Source of the DNA: Liolophura sinensis
Lineage: Eukaryota; Mollusca; Polyplacophora; Chitonida; Chitonidae
Assembly (NCBI RefSeq): GCF_032854445.1
Contig: NC_088300.1
Span: 558,001-622,000, forward strand
DNA length: 64,000 nucleotides
Direction of reading: 5' to 3'
The translations under genes and the position numbers were made by a program. Within the stretch, counting starts at the first letter, position 1. The number at the start of each line of letters is the position of its first letter. The notes beneath the pieces are model-generated. The model was not told the origin of the DNA. It searched no databases and saw nothing but the letters and a program-made list of their open reading frames with translations. Below, piece after piece: positions 43,217 through 55,900 of the stretch.

Positions 43217-45035
43217 ATCAAAGTGACAGTAATTAAACATGGGTTCTGTATCAAAGTGACGGTAACATCAGTTCTGTATCACAGTGGCAATAACATCAGT
43301 TCTGTACCACATTAACAGTAACATCGGTTCTGTGTCACAGTGACGACAACATCGGTTCTGTATCACAGTGGCAGTTACATCGGTTCTGTATCAAATTGGC
43401 GGTAACATCGGTTCTGTGTCACATTGGCGGTAACATCGGTTCCGTGTCACAGTGGCGGTAACATCGATTCTGTATCACAGTGATGACAGCATAGGTTCTG
43501 TAACACAGTGGCATTAACATCGATTCTGTACCACAGTGGCAGTAATATTGGTTCTGTAACACAGTGGCAGTAACATGATTTCTGTACCACACTGGGAGTA
43601 ACATCAGTTGTATGTCACAGTGGCAGTAACATCGGTTCTGTACCACATTGGCAGTAACATTGTTTCTGTACCACAGTGGCAGTAACATCGGTTCTGTACA
43701 ACAGTGGCAGTAACACTGGTTCTGTGTCACTGTGGTAGTAACATCGGTTTCTGTACCACAATGGCAGTAACATCGGTTCTGTACCACATTGGCAGTAACA
43801 TCGGTTCTGTGTCACAGTTATGGTAACATCAGTTCTGTATCACATTGGCGGTAACATCGGTTCTGTGTCACAGTGGCAGTAACATCGGTTCCGTGTCACA
43901 TTGGCGGTAACATAGGTTCTGTATCACAGTGACAACAACATCGGTTCTGTATCACAGTGACAGTAACATCGGTTCTGTACCACAGTGGCAGTAACATCGT
44001 TTCTGTACCACAGTGGCAGTAACATCGGTTATGTGTCACCGTGGCAGTAACATGGTTTCTGTATCACACTGGCAGTAACATAGTTTCTGTGTCACAGTGA
44101 CGGTAACATCGTTTCTGTACCACAGTGGCAGTAATATCGGTTCTGTACAACATTGGTAGTAACATCGGTTCTGTGTCACAGTGGCAGTAACATGGTTTCT
44201 GTACCACATTGGCGGTAAAATCGGTTCCGTGTCACAGTGGCACTAACATCGGTTCTGTACCACAATGGCGGTAACATTGGTTCTGTACCACAGTGGCAGT
44301 AACACCGATTCTGTACCATAGTAGCAGTAAAATCGGTTCTGTATCACAGTGGCAGTAACATCGTTTCTGTACCACATTGGCAGTAACATTGGTTCTGTGT
44401 CACAGTGTACATGATTTCTGTACCACATTGGCAGTAACATCGGTTCTGTACCACAGTGGCAGTAACATCGGTTCTGTACTACAGTGACGGTAACATCGGT
44501 TCTGTACTACAGTGGCGGTAACATCGGTTCTGTATCACTGTGGCGGCAACATCAGTTCTGTATCACGTTGGCAGTAACATCGGTTCTGTGCCACAGTGGC
44601 GGTAACATGGATTCTGTGCCACAGTGGCAGTAACATCGGTTCTGTGTCACAGTGGCGGTAACATCGGTTCTGTGTCACAGTGGAGATAACATACGTTCTG
44701 TATCACAGTGGTCGGAACATCGGCTTTGTATCACAGTGACGGTAACATCGGATCTGTATCACATTGCCAGTAACATCGGTTCTGTGTAACTGTGACCGTA
44801 ACATTGGTTCTGTAACACAGTGGCAGTAACATCGGTTCTGTACCACAGTGGCGGTAACATCGGTTCTGTGTCACAGTGGCGGTATCATCGGTTCTGCGTC
44901 ACAGTTGCAGTAACATCGGTTCTGTGTCACAGTGGCGGTAACATCGGTTCTGTGTCACAGTGGCGGTAACATCGGTTCTGTGTCACAGTGGCGGTAACAT
45001 CGGTTCTGTGTCACAGTGGCGGTAACATCGCTTTT
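43217..45035. repeat. 28-bp tandem array in the convergent intergenic space
   Basis: About 65 copies of agtggcggtaacatcggttc followed by tgtgtcac. Variants are gtatcac/gtaccac and ggcagtaac. The last copies (44930-45030) are nearly identical, suggesting recent homogenisation at the right end. Confidence 0.97.
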
Positions 45036-45084
45036 GTAGCTGGTCACCCATACTAAGCTAGGCTCAAACTGTCGACCTATTTAG

Positions 45085-45375
45085 ATCGGCCTGTTCGTGG
45101 CTGGCACTAAGCCTGTGTGTTCGTGGCTGGCACTAAGCCTACCTGTTCATGGTTGGCACTAAGCCGGCCTGTTTATCGCTGGCGCTAAGCCGGCCTGTTT
45201 GTATATGGCACTATGGCGGCCTGTTCTTGGCCGGCACTCAGCCGACGTGTTCGTCGCTGGCACCAAGTCAGCCTGTTCGTGGCTGGCATTAAGCCGGCCT
45301 GTTCCTGGCTGGCACTAAGTCGACCTGTTCGATGCTGGCATGAAGCCGACCCGTTCGTGGCTGACACGAAGCCAG
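45085..45375. repeat. ~26-bp tandem array
   Basis: About 11 copies of ggctggcactaagccggcct followed by gttcgt, with diverged copies. It starts within 50 bp of the end of the unrelated 28-bp array. Confidence 0.93.
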
Positions 45376-46787
45376 GTCTGAAGCGAGGTTCGTAAAACTT
45401 CGTATGAATTCTGTCAACTCCATAAACGAACGGAATGGCAAACAAAATGTAAACTAAAACACCAGAACTTTACTGATAAATGGTATAGTTTATTCAATGA
45501 TCATCAATGAACGTTTGCTGTTGAGTTTCGTCAGATTTACCCTCAGCAAGTGAGACAGGACGGGCATGACGAGTTCAGTATGTAAGCCCTGAGTATTCAA
45601 AACAATTCAGAGCAAAGTGTTTCGTTTTACAGCTCGCGTAGCAATTCATGAAGACAATGTATAACAATGTTTATTTGAATGAACGCGATATGAAAGTATA
45701 TCATATACGATTATCTAACAAATGACCGTGACCTAAGTTATGGCTTAGTCACAATATTAGCACATTTAACGCACTCAGACGATGTGCGGTGATGAGATCA
45801 TTTGGAGAGACGACTAGGTATTGGATTTCGAAGCACAGCAGGCACGCTTTTTTGTTTGTGTAGATGTATATAACATATCTTCATAGAAACCAAGGATTTG
45901 CCTATATCGCAGGACGGGACATTATATCAATGAAATCATAAGAGTAAAAGTATATATACAGGAATTTACGCTATATTACAGGGCAGAGGATGATATTTGG
46001 CCCCATTCCCAATGGCCTGTTTTCCCATTTCCAGCCACAACTGTTCCAATTGCCGACTGATTTCCCAAAATACACGCTTTTCAGATATACACACTGCTTT
46101 TCTACTGAACAGGGAGGGTAAGACATAATATGAGCAGTTACGGTTTGTGCGTGTGAATTGGGTTAACTTAAATATGCATTGGCGAGTTTTGTTCAAGGAA
46201 TGTGGTCTAGATTAAGTAACAGTTGACTCTATACACATAGTTAAAAATCCCCAAATATGCGGTTTTGCATTAAAATGTTACCAATCGTGAGCCCACAAGC
46301 TCTTCCCTAAAATCTGGATGTAAATCGGTACGAGTACACAGACCGGTAAAAGCTCCTGTTGACTAGAGAAGTCCATCACAGTGTATTTTACCATCATAGC
46401 TGCTCTAACGGTGATGTTAACAGGCAAGAGAAGTGTTGGTGATGGCAATCATGGGATGATGAATGAATATACAAAATGACCATGACATACCCTTGAGCCA
46501 TTACTAACATCTCAGTTAGGATACAGTGACGCTTCGGACGTAATGCTATAGCTCAAAACTGACCCTGGAGTAAACAGAAACCATTTCCACCATCAGACCC
46601 AAGTCTGATAACCCTGTCCAGCCAGGTTTTCGCACATTCATAGTTGTGTCCCTTGGCTAAAGGTGACCCCTTGTCATCCCAGAGAGGGTACCCAACTCAG
46701 CTCATCTAGGTAAGACAGTCGAGTGCAGGTCAGGAAACAAAAAGATTCCAGCTATGTCAGGGTTTAGACTGATGGAATGATATCTTA
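45376..46787 (-). other. KIF28-like 3' UTR / intergenic DNA
   Basis: Downstream of the kinesin stop codon. Candidate polyadenylation signals on the minus strand (TTTATT on plus) lie at 45670-45675 and 45489-45494. Nothing else recognised. Confidence 0.4.
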
Positions 46788-46951
46788 TCAGTGTTTTTGA
46801 AGTTGTGATTTCCTGATCGTGTTCGTGACAACTTCCTTCAGACTTAGCACTGTCACAGCCAAGTGTTCTTCCGTGGCTTTGATGTTGTCATGGTAACGAG
46901 AGACCTCAGCTCTCAGGGCATTCTTGTCTGTACTTTTTTTCACACCAATAT
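46788..46951 (-). CDS. KIF28: KIF28-like last coding exon
   Basis: 164 nt including TGA at 46790-46788; [54 protein letters not shown]. Acceptor cttacag. Confidence 0.88.
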
Positions 46952-49900
46952 CTGTAAGTCACAAAAGACGATATTAAAACCTTGAACAGATTCAAAATTT
47001 TTGTAAAATACATCATGTGAAATTAATGCCCTGTGTGTAGGCTTAACATACATCTACATCGCAGATTTAGGCGGGCAACACCCAAGCAGAAGGCAAACAT
47101 AGCGATTTTTGTCATGAATCATGCTGAAGTTTGCAAATACGATTCAAGGTTTATGTAAAGAATTTTCTCTACTTATATTTTTGCTTTTAGACCTTGAACG
47201 TACACGGCAAACGATTGTCTCGCAATCCGCCAGTCTTCTAAATCATGCTACACTACCGTCTTTAGTTCAGAACGTAAGACAACTTACTATTGCCTTCACG
47301 GAGGTTAATCAACCTTTCCTGTACATCCTTGATTTCTCTGAAGAAATCTCTCAAGCCTTTGGCCAATTCCACATCGAATGTAGAGCTGGGTTGTTGTGAA
47401 GAGTGATGGTGATTAGATACTGGCGAGCTACTGCTCCTGGAATTGGATCCTGACGTCATACGTCGCGGAGCTCGCGGGGGCATAGGTCGTGAATCGTCGT
47501 CATCTGAAAGGATAAGAGACCTGGTGAAGCTATGACATCAGTGGAAGCCTACAGTGAGTGATAACAATGCGGTGAGACTGGCGATGGAACTGGTTGAGAA
47601 TACAGGCCCACTTAATGCGAAAGGCGCGTAATAAGGGGAGAAACGATAGACCTCTGGTGATTGAGCCACACTGCACCAACCAGAAATTAAAATAATTTCG
47701 TTCATCACACGAAAAACGTTATGCATACTTTGGCAAATCTGACGAACTGGTTAAAAATACATACCTATAGGCCAACAGGTAAGAATACGAAACAGGTAAT
47801 GTAACAGGTGTACCTTCTCCGATCGATGACGTGGACTGCCTACGTCTCTGGAACTGTGCTGCTTGTCTCATGTGCTCCAAACTTTGCTTTAGTTTGAAAT
47901 TTTCTCCACGTAAAATGCGATTTTCCTCCAGCACTTCTTCCAGTCCCTTTTCCTGTCAAGCCAGTAGCAAAGTGCTTAACATAACTATACAGTTTTTAAT
48001 TTCCTTTCTATATGGCTACATTGAAAATCTCAAAAAATTGCGTAATATCATGACACTTAATAAGGAATAACATTAACAATAAACATGAGGCTCTAATCGG
48101 GTGTACTTATAATGTAGGATAAAACACCTACCTTGCCACTGCTTCTGCCATGGTAACCATTAACGTAACCATTCATGTTGGCCGAACAAGGTGCCGTTGA
48201 CTTCTGGTCACTGGTCTCAACTACAAAGGAAAAACTGAAGAAGTCAAACACTTTTTTTGTTTCGTGTGTTTGTCATTCTGTATCAGTCACTTTTGTCCGA
48301 TGTTCCATTTACTGGAAATGATCACTACGCAGACACATCATGCTGTCGTAATAAGTTGGACAAAATGCGTCGTTAACGTCCTATTTACATTTAAATTGGT
48401 ATTTAAATAAATTGCTAGATTTCTGTGAATGGTCTTCAACCTTTTACAAAGCCTACAGTTTATTGCGTACATTCAACAGCTGTTTGGTTTTAGAGAAAAA
48501 AGTCTCAGTAAAACTCATTCAACGGATTGCAGTCGTTTCAGATCCGTTTGGGATGGTGTAGTACGTACACTGCGTTCCCCAGAGTTCCAGTACCAGGGCG
48601 TCTGTTTTCAGCACGTTCAGGAACTCCTCTGTTACCTTCTTTATGGTGAAGCGTTTGTTATAGCCCAGCTCGGCCATGTGATTGCCCCAAATAGTAGTGG
48701 TTTTAAGATGCTCGTCTGATCCAGGTATGTTCGCCCTGACAAATTTATACATGTATAATCAATGTGTGTATACCGTGAATGAAAACTTCCAAGACCTAAC
48801 ATTCCTCAGTCATTTTTCTCTCTTTGTAATTTCACTACGTTTTGTTCAGTGGAGAAGAATGAGTGAACATTCCCGAAAATATTCATCCGGTGTTAAAGGT
48901 CATTGTCATATAACACAGCAAGGAACTTAACTCTACCCTTTACTCCAGTAACTTTGATTTGTAAGTTATGCAAAAATTTGAGGAGAGTGATGCCTGGTGT
49001 TTATGGGAACGTATAACAAAATACACCTGTCACCCTAACGCGACTATTACCTGAGGTAGACGCCCCTGGAATTGACCTGTTCCACCCACCTCACCCCCAT
49101 TACACGGCTCAAGGTCACCTTGAAATGTAGGGGCTTCTCCAGCAGATCATGGGGTTCCAAAACGGCGTTCTCATCGACATTGTTCCTGTAAAATTAAGCA
49201 AACAAATTTCACTTTATCGGGTACAATCCGTAAGCTGCAATTGTTTTTGTTATAATATATGCTCTAAACATATCGATTTTAAGGCTGCATGGAAAAGAGA
49301 AAAAGACCGGCACTCAATAGGCCGCCACCGCTAGAGGAACATAACCGTTAACCAATGAAATCAATCCTCATCTTAGATTCCTTATGAATTAATTACCGGT
49401 AACAAAATGAATTGTCCATTTGGGCTGGAATCCAAGAAAGAAATCATTAGCAGCGATATTCAGTTACGATATCAGGCAGATATGAAAGACAGCTGATGAA
49501 TACGATAGAACCACTGAAACTCACTTCCCGTCCTGTGTACACGGCATGATCTTCACATGAACCACAGCTTCTTCCTTCCCTCGATAGTTGTGAAGACTAA
49601 GGTGTTCATCCGTGTCCAGGTGGTAGCTTAGGCTCTGCAGCCAAATGTGGCAACTGACAACAAGAACAACAGCGTTCTCTCTTCAATGGCTGACAAATCT
49701 ATTCCATTTGTTATCGGCATACATTCACTGTGCGTGATTTCATACCCTACAGCCTCAGCAGTTATATCGAGTTTCATGGTTGAAATGTATGAAAAATGTA
49801 ACATACATTACCAGCTGGTCATTCAGGTTATAAGTAGTAGCTAAATCGCATGGTTTCACTACAGCTAATATGCCTTTCAGCAAATCAGGTAGCCGGCTCG

Positions 49901-52900
49901 GACCCAGCTCCAACTGGTTTGGTTCAGTCAGGAGAGAGACGGTTACTTGACGGTTTATTTCTGGTATTAAACCTCACCGTCTTCGTATAAGTAAAACACT
50001 TGATTACTGTATCAAACCACAATTCAACAAATAAATAAATAAATAATGGTGTACTTGATGGTACAAACATGGTACAATACTTAAGCGTAACTAACCTGCC
50101 TAGGAATATGTCGTCAATGGGGTCCCAGAAGGGGTCCTTCAGCTTGTCCAGACTTATGTTTTCTCCATCCAGATAATTAAGATACATCTCATCAATCAGG
50201 TTTTTGCGGTTAACAAACTTCTCTCTGGACCAAATCCAAACCTGATTTAAACCACAAAATTCTGGCTCTTAAATTTAACAAACTTCTCTCTGGACCAAAT
50301 CCAAACCTGATTTAAACCACAAAATTCTAGCTCTTAAATTTAACAAACTTCTCTCTGGACCAAATCCAAACCTGATTTAAACCACAAAATTCTGGCTCTT
50401 AAATTTAACAAACTTCTCTCTGAATCAAATCCAAGCCCGATTTAAACCACAAAATTCTGGCTCTTAAATTTAACAAACTTCTCTCTGGACCAAATCCAAA
50501 CCTGATTTAAACCACAAAATTCTGGCTCTTAAATTTAACAAACTTCTCTCTGGACCAAATCCAAACCTGATTTAAACCACAAAATTCTGGCTCTTAAATT
50601 TAACAAACTTCTCTCTGGACCAAATCCAAACCTGATTTAAACCACAAAATTCTAGCTCTTAAATTTAACAAACTTCTCTCTGGACCAAATCCAAACCTGA
50701 TTTAAACCACAAAATTCTGGCTCTTAAATTTAACAAACTTCTCTCTGAATCAAATCCAAGCCCGATTTAAACCACAAAATTCTGGCTCTTAAATTTAACA
50801 AACTTCTCTCTGGACCAAATCCAAACCTGATTTAAACCACAAAATTCTGGCTCTTAAATTTAACAAACTTCTCTCTGAATCAAATCCAAACCCGATTTAA
50901 ACCACAAAATTCTGGCTCTTAAATTTAACAAACTTCTCTCTGAATCAAATCCAAGCCCGATTTAAACCACAAAATTCTAGCTCTTAAATTTAACAAACTT
51001 CTCTCTGGACCAAATCCAAACCTGATTTAAACCACAAAATTCTGGCTCTTAAATTTAACAAACTTCTCTCTGAATCAAATCCAAGCCCGATTTAAACCAC
51101 AAAATTCTGGCTCTTAAATTTAACAAACTTCTCTCTGGACCAAATCCAAACCTGATTTAAACCACAAAATTCTGGCTCTTAAATTTAACAAACTTCTCTC
51201 TGGACCAAATCCAAACCTGATTTAAACCACAAAATTCTGGCTCTTAAATTTAACAAACTTCTCTCTGGACCAAATCCAAACCTGATTTAAACCACAAAAT
51301 TCTAGCTCTTAAATTTAACAAACTTCTCTCTGGACCAAATCCAAACCTGATTTAAACCACAAAATTCTGGCTCTTAAATTTAACAAACTTCTCTCTGAAT
51401 CAAATCCAAGCCCGATTTAAACCACAAAATTCTGGCTCTTAAATTTAACAAACTTCTCTCTGGGCCAAATCCAAACCTGATTTAAACCACAAAATTCTGG
51501 CTCTTAAATTTAACAAACTTCTCTCTGAATCAAATCCAAGCCCGATTTAAACCACAAAATTCTAGCTCTTAAATTTAACAAACTTCTCTCTGAATCAAAT
51601 CCAAACCCGATTTAAACCACAAAATTCTGGCTCTTAAATTTAACAAACTTCTCTCTGAATCAAATCCAAGCCCGATTTAAACCACAAAATTCTAGCTCTT
51701 AAATTTAACAAACTTCTCTCTGAATCAAATCCAAGCCCGATTTAAACCACAAAATTCTGGCTCTTAAATTTAACAAACTTCTCTCTGAATCAAATCCAAA
51801 CCCGATTCAAACCACAAAATTCTGGCTCTTATATTTAACAAACTACTCTAGCTCCCAGCCACAGATACAAAATGATTAAAATGGGAAGCTGTTAATGGCC
51901 TTTTCTCTTTATCAAATGTAAACCTCATTGTGCTGATACCCTACTGGTTTTACATTCTTAATTTAACAATGGGTAACTAGCAGATAACTAATATGTTAGT
52001 TATCTGTTATTAATGGTCAAATCATTTTCATGACACAAGGCGAACAAGGCCACCTAATAACTATTACTGCATTTTGTGATGAAATTTAAAGTGTATGTGG
52101 ATTGCTTCCGCTCACATACCAGTTTGGTCTTTGTATTCATCACTCGTACAATCACATCTTTCCTTTTGTCTCGGCCTTTAGGGTCATGACTTGTGAAGCT
52201 TTTAATTTCCAGAGAAAAATGCAGTTTCTGAAACATCAATAATTTGTTACAATGGAAATACGTCCAAAGTAAAAGTAAAACACTTTCTAAGCAGATGCCA
52301 GAAAGTGGCAGTCTAGATGGGTGATTGGAGGTTCATACATCGATTGGGGGCGCCTCTGCCAGGAACAATAGGTTCATTTTCCTGAACTTTGATATCCTTA
52401 GGAATCAAGCTCATCTACCCGACACAGTTCTCATTAAAATACTTTGCTGAACTGTGATATTGTTTCACAGTGACTTGGTATCAAATCATGCGCAAATAGA
52501 ATTGACCAGACGTCTAGATGTTATCAAGTTTGGACAGATTTACGCTATGATAAAGGTCTAATTTCAAGAAATTTTCTAGTCAAACCGGAAACGGAAACAG
52601 TTTCCATGTGTATTTATACATTTATGAAGACAGTCAAGGTAGCAATATTTATTCCTGTTTGAGTGCTGCTTTAAATACATATCAATCAATTAATCACTTA
52701 ATAAATACTTTCTTATTAATCTTGTATATAATTAAGGCTGTTAAATGAAGATTTGGAGTTTCGCACTAAACAAGACCAAGCCTCGAGAAACCGAAACGAT
52801 CTTAGAGTTAAGTCAAAATTTCAGCCATTAAATGTGGTATGTTCCTTTCCGTTATTTTAGCTGAAATTTGTTGTACAATGACTTATCCAGAATTTACGTT

Positions 52901-55900
52901 TTAAAGCAAAATTTTGACCTTCTAATCTAAGAAACAACAAATTTAAAGTTATTTGAAATTTGGACTTCGTCTAAGATTGCTTCGTGACCCCGGGGTCAGA
53001 TGTCCTCAGCCAAAGGGCTGTGTGTCAGGACTTCATCCGTAAGAATCAAGATCATATCAGATACCAGGAACAAACTGGAATGTACCAGATGTTTACATTA
53101 GCCTCAACCTGGGCTTTATCCACGGACTATGAAAACGTGAGGAGACTTGATTTGGAAATCATATCTACAATATCCTTTGTCTTCCCTTCGTCGTGAAAGA
53201 CTGATGGCTGCTTGTCTCGTACGCCACCAGCTTTATTTACTATTTATATAATTATTTATTACACGTTCTTTTGGGGACTAGTGTTTGGTGGTTGCTTCTG
53301 GCATGGGTCTGGCGATACTCCACTCGGAACGCCATTTTGTGGTCTCTGGGTAGTAAAGCGTAAGAGTGTCACCTTTCAAGTGAATATCCACAATTACCTT
53401 GTTCAGTTCCTCGCTGATACCGTTCGCTTCAGCTATCTGCGGCAACAAGCTGACGTAATCCTGGAACACCAGTGACATCTGGGCATCTCCGCGGGTATCA
53501 TTTCTCAGCTCGGGGTCCAGATTTGGCCTGACCCCCTCGGACTCAGCTAACTCGGTCTGCATGAACGTGTAGTCATACTGAGGATCGTTACGTCGACGCT
53601 CTGACGGAAACCCCACGAACAGAAACAGGTTGTTCGATCCCAACTTTAGTCGATCCTGGAAAAAAGGAGAAAAGAAACAGATCAATTTCCAAAGGCTAAC
53701 TTTGATCACCATTAAAAACCGTCCAGTAGAATTCGCTTTTCTAAGGAATTCATGATGTAAATATACAGTGTTTTTTTTCAATGGCCAGAAGTCCAGCACC
53801 TAGACTTTACTATATCGGAATCTGACAAACTGTTTCACTATATCCGAATCCAACAAACTATTTAACTATATCGCTGTGTGGCAAACATTTTAACTACATC
53901 GCTATCAAGCAAACTAACTATGTCGCTGTCCGACAAACTATTTAACTACATCGCTATCAAGCAAACTAACTACGTCGCTGTCCGACAAAACTATTTAACT
54001 ACACTGCTATCCGACAAACTATTTAACTATATCGGAATAAAACTATTTAACTATACTGCTATCCAACAAACTGTTTAACTATACTGTTATCCGACAAACT
54101 AATTAATCGGAACTGGACACACTATAAACCAACGGTAAAGCGGCTTGCTTCTTTTCAACCATATTTCGTTCATTTTCACCGCTAAGGTTTAACTATACGC
54201 AAATCCGACAAAGTATTTCACTATATCTCTCTCCGACAAACTATTTAAATATATCTCTCTCCGACAAACTATTTAAATATATCTCTCTCCGACAAACTAT
54301 TTAAATATATCGCTATCCGACAAACTATTTAAATATATCTCTCTCCAACAAACTATTTAAATATATCGATATCCGACAAACTATTTAAATATATCAAAGT
54401 CTGGCAAACAATTTAACTATATCGAAATCCGACGAACTAACTATATAGCTGTCCGACAAATTATATAACTGTATCGGCAACGGCAAAATATGTAGGTACA
54501 TAACTATCCGACAAACTATATTGTTATCCGACAACTAATTAATTACATCGGAATCGGACACACTATAAATCAACGGTAAAGCGGCTTGCTCCTTTTCAAC
54601 TATATTTCGCTAATTTCGACCATTCAAGCGAATCTAACCGTGTTCATTTTATTCTGACCCCCAAAAATATCGATGCGAGATACACCCCGTATTTAGTTTT
54701 CTTTTCACAAATGTGTGAAATAAATCACAGAGAGAGACAGTAATTTAAAGCTGCCATGTTTACCAAATGGTTCAGTTTTGTTCTCTTCTTCACAGTGACG
54801 CCATTAACAACCACCAGACAATCCGGTCCACAAGGCTGTATAAACATGGCCGACTTCTCCATGGTTACGACTGTGTGCTTCGGCTGAATCCTGAAAACAA
54901 AACTTTCCCAATTATTTTATTTATATTTCAGATAGGTAATATAGATTGCAATTATATGATATAAAATATACATTTTTCGTTTTTTTTTTAAGAATTATTT
55001 GTGATAACAGATGTTGCAAATCTTACCCAAACCCTCGGAGTTCTATATCTAAACCAGGGGAGCCGATTCGACCGATTGTGCACGTTTCTGAAATGGGGAA
55101 AATACGGGAAAACGTTTTATTGCAACAAGATCAAAATACTTTAATCTAACACTTTACAGCTGGGTTGGATAGTGGTGCAGATTTGGACAGAATACACCTA
55201 TTTGGTTCGAAGAGTGTAGGTTGTCTGACGGAGATTCTGGATAACTCCAATTAATTTCCGTTTCTGAGTATTTCGATTCAAAAATTAAATATAGCATGAG
55301 GTGAAATGCACTAATTTGGAGAGTCTACGTCGAGGACTGCTTAAACCCTCCAACAAGGTGAGATGCGCATCGATCAGTCCAAGTCAAACACAGGCCTATA
55401 TGAAAAAGTTGCTCAGTAACAATGACAAGAACTTACTCGCCGTGAAACAATGATAACATACTGGTGGTGAAGCGAGGTATGGATAACTTAGTGGCCGTGA
55501 AGCAATGCTAACTTACTGGTGGTGAAGTAATTATAGCTTACTGGTGATGATTTTGCAGTGATGATTTTCTGGTGGTGAAGCAATGGTAATTTACGAGTGG
55601 TGAAGCAATGGTGATTTACTTGTAGTGAAGCAATCGTAATTTACTTGTGGTGAAACAATGGTAATTTACTAGTGGTGAAACAATGATAATTTAGTGGTGG
55701 TGAAACAATGATGGCTCAATGGCCGTGAAGCATACTTTACTAGTGATGGAGCAATGAATCTGTGATGACTTACTGGTGGTGAAGCAGAGTTTGACCACAT
55801 TGGATAACATGGGGTCTTCGTTGACGTTGGTAATATGAGGGCTCTTCTGCCAAGATTTTCCTTCTTCCTTGCCCGCGGTCTTCTCCCAGTCTCGCCTGGT

